Shown piece after piece: positions 1 to 5,130 of a stretch of 5,130 nucleotides of DNA. The stretch's first letter is position 1; each line of letters begins with the position of its first letter. The translations under genes and the position numbers were made by a program. The stretch spans positions 1 to 5,130 of the forward strand of contig JAAXZP010000199.1 in NCBI GenBank assembly GCA_012719815.1, read 5' to 3'. The notes below the pieces were generated by a model. The model was not told the origin of the DNA, searched no databases, and saw nothing but the letters and a program-made list of their open reading frames with translations. This DNA is from Christensenellaceae bacterium (GTDB lineage: Bacteria; Bacillota; Clostridia; Christensenellales; SZUA-584).

Positions 1-878
1 GTGCAGCAAAGCCGCCAGCCGCAGCACCGGGTCGGGCGGGGCCGCGGCGCACGCGTGAATCCCATGCCGCAGCACGTCATATCTGTGGTACAGGCCGGAC
101 TGCTTTACGCCGTCGCCCGCGCACAGGCGGGGGAGAACGTACCTGAGCGCGCCGATTTCCAGCAGAATGTTAAGACCGCGCAGCGGCGCGTTCCATACGT
201 TAAGCCCCGGGTATTTGGTATCCGCCATCAGTATCTTCATCAGCTCGTCGCGCTTGCGCTCCGGCGATATGTCCTGAAGCAGCGCCGCGCGCCGGGCAGC
301 GCACTCCAGAAGGTCGGGCGCCACGTCAAACCCCAGCTCCGCCGCAAACCGCGCCATGCGCATGATGCGCAGGCCGTCGTCGCGTATCGTTACATCGGGG
401 TCTTCCGCCGCCGCGCGCAGCAAGCGAGCCCGCACATCCTCCAATCCGTGCCCTGTGGGGTCCAGCAGCTCCCGCGACCTGAGGTCAAGATACAGCGCGC
501 CCGCGGTAAAATCGCGCCGCCGGGCGTCCTCGCGGATATCCTCGGTGAACTCCACCCGGTACGGACGGTGCGCGCCGCCCGGAGGATAGTAATCCTTCCG
601 GAACGTCGTGTGCTCAAACCTGTGCTTTGCGCCGTCCAGCTCCACGCGGATCTCGATCGTGCCCAGCTCCAGCGCCTTTTCCGTCACCGAAAGGCCCGCT
701 TCCCGCGCGATGGCCGCCGCCGTCTCGGGCCGCGCCCCGGAGCAGATATCAAAATCGCCCCCGGGCAGTCCGAGGACGAGGTTGCGCACATAGCCGCCCA
801 CCAGGTACAGCGCAAAGCCGCGGGCGGCAAAAATATCGGCCAATACGTCAAAGCTGCGGGGCAGCCTCGCGTCAATTC

Positions 879-882
<4 letters not shown>
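1..882 (-). CDS. cca: CCA tRNA nucleotidyltransferase (class II, poly(A) polymerase family), 5' part of gene only
   Basis: This enzyme adds or repairs the 3' CCA end of tRNAs in the cytoplasm, using CTP and ATP without a template. The 294 visible residues read without a stop. The nucleotidyltransferase head shows LVGGYVRN (residues 27-34) and the metal-binding pair D43/D45 in GGDFDI. RRRDFT follows at 121-126, then the DDGLRIMR helix (168-175) and RFAAELGF (178-185). SPERKRDEL (about 233-241) is the family's usual neck segment. A YHRYDVLRHG stretch (265-274) opens the HD domain, and the window ends at H294, where the HD pair would begin. The family is usually about 400-480 residues, so roughly a third is missing. 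The start is GTG at 882-880. It overlaps the dapF stop as GTGA and has no clear Shine-Dalgarno, so translational coupling is inferred. The family motif normally reads TINAL or TVNAL where this has TAGAL (126-130). CCA-adding versus A-adding activity cannot be decided here. Confidence 0.93.
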
Positions 883-1706
<824 letters not shown>

Positions 1707-1733
1707 GCCGTACCTCCCAAATTTGCTGTCCTT

Positions 1734-1762
1734 ATTATACTTGCCGACTCATCAGGCTTCAA
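1734..1762 (-). promoter_or_regulatory. Sigma-A-type promoter for dapF-cca
   Basis: On the minus strand TTGAAG (1762-1757) is followed, after exactly 17 bases, by a perfect TATAAT (1739-1734). The -35 matches consensus at 4 of 6 positions and the -10 at 6 of 6. Transcription would start near 1727, about 20 bases before the dapF ATG. That leaves no room for a riboswitch or attenuator in the leader. Confidence 0.72.
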
Positions 1763-1774
1763 CCTGTTCGGCAA
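1741..1774. repeat. Interrupted inverted repeat over the dapF promoter -35 region
   Basis: TTGCCGA (1741-1747) and TCGGCAA (1768-1774) are perfect 7-base complements. Inside them CAGG (1753-1756) can pair with CCTG (1763-1766) around a 6-base loop. The repeat covers the spacer and -35 box of the dapF promoter. It is followed by an A run, not a T run, on the plus strand, and on the minus strand a T run precedes it. It therefore does not fit an intrinsic terminator in either direction. It could be an operator or chance. Confidence 0.45.
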
Positions 1775-1815
1775 AAAACACCGCACCTTCCCGTCATGCC
1801 AAAACAGCCATACTG

Positions 1816-1824
1816 TGATATAAT
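1816..1824 (+). promoter_or_regulatory. Extended -10 promoter for the methyltransferase-like gene
   Basis: The plus strand carries TGATATAAT, a perfect TATAAT (1819-1824) with the TG of an extended -10 element directly upstream (1816-1817). The hexamer 17 bases further upstream (1796-1801, ATGCCA) is a poor -35, which extended -10 promoters tolerate. The predicted transcript starts near 1831 and gives a leader of about 56 bases before the ATG at 1887. It diverges from the dapF promoter, with the two -10 boxes about 80 bases apart. Confidence 0.6.
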
Positions 1825-1886
1825 CATCTCGTCTTTTCCGGTTATATTCGGGATAAGCGCGATTAATCATATGGAAAGGGGCGGCC

Positions 1887-3098
1887 ATGATCCAGAAAAA
1901 ATTAAACGATGAGCTTCTCAGCCACATCCGGCACGAGTTTGAAGCGAATATTGGAGAGGTTCGCGAAAGTGTAGCGCGCATCGAGTCCAAGCTGGACGAG
2001 CTGATTCGTTACACCATCCAGCAGAAATGGGCCACTCTGGACGCCTGCGCCGAGCACCCTGCGAAAAAGAGTGTAAGATGCCGCATCTGCGGTTATGCCG
2101 CTCCGGCTTCCGATTACAAAACGGTGGAATCCCGGTGCATATTCAACGGCGGCGTATTGATCCGCTATATATGTCCCCAGTGCGGCGCGATATTCGGCCC
2201 TTCCAAAATGCTGGACCTGACCCCTTCCGAGCTGGATCAGGAATACCGCATCCACTACAGCGTATACAGGGAAGGCGATTCCACCGAAAAAGAGCTCAGG
2301 GCTTTCCATTCGCTCAAACCCATTCCGGAAGGGAAATACCTGATCTACGGATGTGGCGAATGGTCCGAAACCATATCGATTTTACGGTCCCAGGGCTATG
2401 ACGTGGAAGGCTTCGACCTTTACGTGGAGCCAAAAAACCACGTCATCACCGATTTAAACGTGCTCAGGCAAAGGCAGTACGACGGCATCATGACCCACAA
2501 CCTGCTCGAGCACCTGACCGACCCCGTCGATACGATATTGCTACTTCGCGGCCTGCTCAGCGGTCCCCGCGCCCTCATGGCCCATTCCACTCCCTGCTAC
2601 GAGTATAGTTTCGAGTTTACCCGGTTTCACCTCTTTTTCTTTACCGACAGCAGCGTCGATGTGATCTGCAAAAAATGCGGGCTTAAAGTCGAGTCCGCGG
2701 ACCGCGACCCCGCCATCGATTACATCAACTACGTGTTCAGCATTACGGAAAAAGACTGCATGAACCGGATGCACACGATGCACAATTGCCGCATTGCTGA
2801 CGAAAAGGGCGCTAAAGTCATCGCCGCATACCCCGGCGGCATCATTTACGGTCCTTACATCAGCCTGCTTTCCGGATCCTATACGCTGGAGCTCATATGC
2901 GAATTCGCGGGCGAGCCATGCAGCGCCACGCTGTCCATCACAAAAGACAAAGGCCAGCTCATCGAAACTCACGCGCTGCAAAACGGTTTAAATACAATAA
3001 ACTTTAACCTCGATCAATATTCGCGGGATGTTGAGTTTGTCATAAGAAATGAAAATCTGGATTATTTCAAGCTGAAATCCATTGTATTAAAAAGGTAG
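1887..3098 (+). CDS. Class I SAM-dependent methyltransferase with N-terminal coiled coil and zinc ribbon and C-terminal beta-rich domain
   Basis: This is a likely cytoplasmic methyltransferase of unknown substrate. Residues 1-47 look like an amphipathic coiled coil (heptad-like ESVARIESKLDELI, 27-40). A zinc ribbon follows: C65-x2-C68 and C96-x2-C99, each CxxC ending in CG. The Rossmann core starts at IYGCGEWSE (153-161), with acidic D177 in GFDLY placed to bind the SAM ribose. It continues with YDGIMTHNLLEHLTDP (198-213), the usual D-x-I...LEH-x2-DP segment, and FHLFFFTDSSVDVICKKCGL (247-266). Residues from about 305 to 403 contain GGIIYGPYISLLSGSYTLEL (317-336) and resemble a jelly-roll domain. 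I recall similar zinc-ribbon methyltransferases and similar C-terminal domains in surface-glycan gene sets, but no glycan gene is adjacent, so that role is inference. AAAGGGG at 1875-1881 supports the ATG. The last 114 bases are only about 31% GC, unlike the neighbours. Confidence 0.83.
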   Translation: MIQKKLNDELLSHIRHEFEANIGEVRESVARIESKLDELIRYTIQQKWATLDACAEHPAKKSVRCRICGYAAPASDYKTVESRCIFNGGVLIRYICPQCGAIFGPSKMLDLTPSELDQEYRIHYSVYREGDSTEKELRAFHSLKPIPEGKYLIYGCGEWSETISILRSQGYDVEGFDLYVEPKNHVITDLNVLRQRQYDGIMTHNLLEHLTDPVDTILLLRGLLSGPRALMAHSTPCYEYSFEFTRFHLFFFTDSSVDVICKKCGLKVESADRDPAIDYINYVFSITEKDCMNRMHTMHNCRIADEKGAKVIAAYPGGIIYGPYISLLSGSYTLELICEFAGEPCSATLSITKDKGQLIETHALQNGLNTINFNLDQYSRDVEFVIRNENLDYFKLKSIVLKR

Positions 3099-3129
3099 CT
3101 GACGCCTGGTAAAACGCTTCGCGCCTGAA

Positions 3130-3165
3130 GGAAAGGGGTGGAGATATAGTTTCCGCCACCTTTCC
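3130..3165. terminator. Imperfect hairpin between convergent genes, possible bidirectional terminator
   Basis: The arms GGAAAGGGGTGG (3130-3141) and CCACCTTTCC (3156-3165) form ten base pairs with a two-base GG bulge and a 14-base loop. The hairpin sits 31 bases past the methyltransferase stop and 20 bases past the dehydrogenase stop on the opposite strand, where a shared terminator is expected. No T run follows directly in either direction, so it is not a canonical intrinsic terminator. It may rely on Rho or only protect transcript ends. Confidence 0.4.
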
Positions 3166-3185
3166 CGTCCTCCGACGCCAAAGCG

Positions 3186-4358
3186 CTAAAACGTTACCGG
3201 CCTCCCGTAATAAGCGCACTCCAGTATCTTCTCCAGATCGTCCACCGACGTCTCGCGCGGATTGAACTGCGTGCACGGGTCAAGGTATGCCTCTTCCGCG
3301 ATGGCGCGCTTTTCCATGTTGAACAGAAACTCGCGCACGCCCGCCTCCTCAAACGTCGCCGGTACATTGAGCGATTTTATCAGGTTCCGGATGCCCTCGA
3401 TCAGCGAATTGGCGAGTATCTTTTCGGTCAGTCCCGGCAGTCCCAGCCGCCGCGCGATGTTGGCGTAATGCCTCAGCGCCGCGTCGTCCTTCTGGTTGTA
3501 CTGTATCACATACGGCAGCAGTATCGCGTTGCACAGCCCGTGGGGCAGGTTAAACGGCCCGCCCACCTTGTGCGCAAGCGAGTGGGTGATGCCCAGCTGC
3601 GCGTTGGTAAACGCCATACCGGCAATGCACTGGGCGATGTGCATCTCGCCCCGCGCGTCGATGTCGCCGTCGTAGGACGCTTTCAAATAGCCGTACATCA
3701 TCGCGATGGAATGGATCGCCAGCGGGTTGGTGAAGCTGGAGCGGCATTTCGCCACGTACGCTTCCACCGCGTGCGTCAGCGCGTCCAGGCCGGTGTGCGC
3801 CACCAGCTCGGGCGGCATCGTGGCGGTTATCTCGCTGTCCAGAATGGCGATGTCGGGGGTCAAATCGCTGTCCGCGATGGGATATTTCACCTTGTTATGC
3901 GTATCGGTGATCACCGCAAACGACGTCACTTCGCTCGCCGTGCCGCTGGTGGACGGTATCGCGACGAATATCGCCTTGTTGCGCAGCCGCGGCACCGAAT
4001 TCGGTTCCTTGATGTCTTCAAACGTTAAGTGCGGGTGCTCGTAAAACACGTACATCGCCTTCGCCGCGTCGATGGCGCTGCCTCCGCCGATCGCGACGAT
4101 GATGTCCGGCCCGAACTCCAGCATGCGCTCTTTGCCGCGCATCACCGTCTCCACCGACGGGTCGGGCTCCACGTCGATGTACGCGTCCGTTTCCATGCCC
4201 GCTTCCTTCAAAATAGCCGTCAGCTTGTCCAGCAGGCCGATTTTGGGTATCACGCCTCCCGTCACGATAAAGGCACGCTTGTAGCCTTTGAGCTTTTTCA
4301 GCTCGCTCATGCTGCCTTTGCCAAAAAAGATATCCCGCGGAATCGTAAATCTGGCCAT
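3186..4358 (-). CDS. Iron-containing (group III) alcohol dehydrogenase, butanol-dehydrogenase-like
   Basis: This enzyme reversibly reduces aldehydes to alcohols with NAD(P)H, probably recycling reduced cofactor during fermentation in the cytoplasm. The full-length 390 residues show GGGSAIDAAK (91-100, dinucleotide binding), PSTSGTASEVT (135-145), TGLDALTHAVEAY (189-201) and THSLAHKVGGPFNLPHG (258-274). D192, H196, H259 and H273 keep the exact spacing of the FucO iron ligands, and H263 matches the nearby active-site histidine. The N-terminal RFTIPRDIFFGKGS and C-terminal ECAYYGRPVTF resemble clostridial NADPH-linked butanol dehydrogenases. G34 stands where FucO has D39, a residue that excludes NADP, so NADPH or dual use is likely (inference). 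The ATG at 4358 is preceded by TAAGGAG (4373-4367) at 8 bases. It is transcribed alone, with a Rex-like operator on its promoter. The true substrate cannot be read from sequence. Confidence 0.95.
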   Translation of the reverse strand: MARFTIPRDIFFGKGSMSELKKLKGYKRAFIVTGGVIPKIGLLDKLTAILKEAGMETDAYIDVEPDPSVETVMRGKERMLEFGPDIIVAIGGGSAIDAAKAMYVFYEHPHLTFEDIKEPNSVPRLRNKAIFVAIPSTSGTASEVTSFAVITDTHNKVKYPIADSDLTPDIAILDSEITATMPPELVAHTGLDALTHAVEAYVAKCRSSFTNPLAIHSIAMMYGYLKASYDGDIDARGEMHIAQCIAGMAFTNAQLGITHSLAHKVGGPFNLPHGLCNAILLPYVIQYNQKDDAALRHYANIARRLGLPGLTEKILANSLIEGIRNLIKSLNVPATFEEAGVREFLFNMEKRAIAEEAYLDPCTQFNPRETSVDDLEKILECAYYGRPVTF

Positions 4359-4379
4359 GTTATGCTCTCCTTATATCAA

Positions 4380-4393
4380 GGCGCAGATGCGCC
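4380..4393. repeat. Perfect short palindromic hairpin in the dehydrogenase leader
   Basis: GGCGCA (4380-4385) and TGCGCC (4388-4393) are perfect complements separated by two bases. In the dehydrogenase mRNA this would form a compact GC-rich hairpin about 6 bases upstream of the Shine-Dalgarno (4373-4367). It does not block the ribosome site directly. A role as mRNA 5' stabiliser or operator is possible but unproven. Confidence 0.5.
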
Positions 4394-4418
4394 GAAATTG
4401 GTATCCAGGTCAGCCTGT

Positions 4419-4436
4419 TTGTTAATAATATCACAA
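4419..4436. promoter_or_regulatory. Rex-type redox operator at the alcohol dehydrogenase promoter
   Basis: The 18-mer TTGTTAATAATATCACAA matches the clostridial Rex consensus TTGTTAA-N4-TTAACAA closely. The left half is perfect. The right half, ATCACAA, differs by one base from the also-used TTCACAA form. The site covers the -10 box of the dehydrogenase promoter and the predicted start point, a typical repressor position. Rex is the Gram-positive NADH/NAD+ sensor that releases DNA when NADH rises, and alcohol dehydrogenase genes are classic targets. The rex gene itself is not in this window. Confidence 0.72.
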
Positions 4437-4453
4437 AGCCCTCCCAATCACAA
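4425..4453 (-). promoter_or_regulatory. Sigma-A-type promoter for the alcohol dehydrogenase
   Basis: On the minus strand TTGTGA (4453-4448, 4 of 6 to consensus) is followed after 17 bases by TATTAT (4430-4425, 5 of 6). TGA directly upstream of the -10 adds an extended -10 element. The start would fall near 4418, giving a leader of about 60 bases. The -10 box lies wholly within the Rex-like operator. Confidence 0.65.
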
Positions 4454-4500
4454 CATTTTTGTGGTCCATATTCCGGATGTACCTGCCGGGACAAAATTTT

Positions 4501-4506
4501 TAGAAT
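4501..4506 (+). promoter_or_regulatory. Possible -10 box for the GNAT acetyltransferase gene
   Basis: TAGAAT matches TATAAT at 5 of 6 positions and lies 30 bases before the ATG at 4537. The hexamer 17 bases upstream (TGTACC, 4478-4483) is a weak -35 with about 3 matches. The call rests mainly on position, because a rightward promoter is needed between the two divergent genes. Confidence 0.3.
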
Positions 4507-4536
4507 ATATCAACAGATATCACAAAGGAGCCCCAT

Positions 4537-5064
4537 ATGGATATCAGCCTCCGCTGCATCGGCGAGGAAGACCTACCGGACATCGCGCGGCTGGCGAACG
4601 ACGCCGACATTGCCGCCATGACCAATAACCTGCCGCACCCCTATACGCTGGCGCACGTGCAGGCCTGGTTCGAGCATGTGCAAAACTGCGGCAGCAAGCA
4701 CGTGTACAAGAAATGCGGAAACGGCCGCCTGTTGGGCGTCATCGGACTGGTGCACGAAAAGGAGCACGGCCGCGCGGTGCTGGGCTACTGGCTCGGCAGG
4801 CCGTACTGGAACCGGGGCGTCATGAGCGCCGCCGTGCCCATGGCGCTGCCCTATACCTTTGAGGTGCTCGGCGTGTGCCGCGTGTTCGCGCGCTGCTATT
4901 CCGTCAACGCTGCATCGCGCCGCGTGCTTGAGAAAAGCGGCTTTGTTCAGGAGGGCTGTCTGCGGCAGCACCACAAATGCATGGGAATGATACACGACGT
5001 TGTCTGCTACGGCCTGCTCCGGGACGAATACGCCGCAGCGTCCGGCAGCCGCGACGACTTGTGA
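4537..5064 (+). CDS. GNAT-family N-acetyltransferase, RimJ/RimL-like
   Basis: Members of this family transfer acetyl from acetyl-CoA to an amine, either a protein N-terminus (RimJ, RimL) or a small molecule; the substrate here is unknown. The 175 residues are the usual length. The N-terminus ISLRCIGEEDLPDIARLAND (3-22) is the common opening strand and helix. LGYWLGRPYWNRG (82-94) leads into the acetyl-CoA pyrophosphate loop, where RGVMSA replaces the more common KGYATE-type sequence. VNAASRRVLEKSGFVQEG (123-140) is the strongly conserved C-terminal motif, followed by a DVVCYGLLRDEY ending (154-165) typical of the RimJ/RimL type. Eight cysteines (7, 51, 60, 114, 120, 141, 148, 157) are many for its size. 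AAAGGAG (4524-4530) lies 6 bases before the ATG and fixes the start. It diverges from the dehydrogenase and appears to stand alone. It is probably cytoplasmic, with no signal peptide or membrane segment. Confidence 0.92.
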   Translation: MDISLRCIGEEDLPDIARLANDADIAAMTNNLPHPYTLAHVQAWFEHVQNCGSKHVYKKCGNGRLLGVIGLVHEKEHGRAVLGYWLGRPYWNRGVMSAAVPMALPYTFEVLGVCRVFARCYSVNAASRRVLEKSGFVQEGCLRQHHKCMGMIHDVVCYGLLRDEYAAASGSRDDL

Positions 5065-5130
5065 ACAAATGCCCAGCCATGGGGATTCGTGTGCATAACC
5101 GCCAGCCTAATTGAGAACTGATGGGAATAA

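Noticed and set aside
1707..1733. Lysine riboswitch or attenuator ahead of dapF
   Set aside because: The predicted leader is only about 20 bases, far too short for either.
1804..1816. ACAG-CCATA-CTGT inverted repeat near the methyltransferase promoter, considered as an SOS-type operator
   Set aside because: The half-sites point the opposite way to the E. coli LexA box, the spacing is wrong, and the Gram-positive LexA site is different.
3101..3195. Two GACGCC...AAAACG blocks in the convergent intergenic region, considered as direct repeats or attachment sites
   Set aside because: The blocks are only 6 bases each with unequal spacing (4 versus 8), one ends inside the dehydrogenase coding sequence, and no integrase or mobile gene is present.
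4029..4628. Plus-strand open frame of 199 codons antisense to the dehydrogenase and overlapping the GNAT start
   Set aside because: It covers the Rex-like operator, both promoters and the GNAT start in another frame, and shows no motif or ribosome site.
5065..5130. Right-edge stretch after the GNAT stop, checked for a terminator, promoter or small gene
   Set aside because: Only a weak CCCA/TGGG stem near 5068-5080 without a T run, and a TTGAGA hexamer at 5111-5116 whose -10 would lie outside the window. Neither can be supported.

Overview
The window looks like chromosomal DNA from a GC-rich anaerobic Bacillota, most likely a member of the Clostridia. This is inference from four signs: a clostridial-type iron-dependent alcohol dehydrogenase, strong GGAGG-like ribosome sites, sigma-A-type promoters, and a good match to the clostridial Rex operator. 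The species cannot be named from the sequence alone. No RNA gene, CRISPR array, insertion sequence or prophage gene was seen.

Layout. Bases 1-1706 (minus strand) hold a two-gene unit read right to left. dapF (diaminopimelate epimerase, lysine and peptidoglycan precursor) comes first. It is followed, with a 4-base GTGA overlap, by cca (tRNA CCA-end nucleotidyltransferase), which runs off the left edge just before its HD motif is complete. Bases 1707-1886 are a divergent promoter region. It has a good sigma-A promoter for dapF on the minus strand and an extended -10 promoter for the rightward gene. Bases 1887-3098 (plus strand) encode a 403-residue protein of composite build: N-terminal coiled coil, four-cysteine zinc ribbon, class I SAM methyltransferase core and C-terminal beta-rich domain. 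Bases 3099-3185 separate two convergent genes and contain an imperfect hairpin. Bases 3186-4358 (minus strand) encode the iron-dependent alcohol dehydrogenase. Bases 4359-4536 are a second divergent control region. Bases 4537-5064 (plus strand) encode a RimJ/RimL-like GNAT acetyltransferase. The last 66 bases hold nothing recognisable.

The genes do not form one pathway. dapF and cca are housekeeping genes that appear translationally coupled. The methyltransferase, dehydrogenase and acetyltransferase are separate single-gene units. The most informative regulatory signal is an 18-bp Rex-like operator lying over the -10 box of the dehydrogenase promoter. It implies that the dehydrogenase is switched on when NADH builds up. 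The least familiar protein is the composite methyltransferase, whose substrate cannot be named from sequence; glycan modification is a guess from its domain style. I saw no clear evidence of a wholly new multi-gene system.
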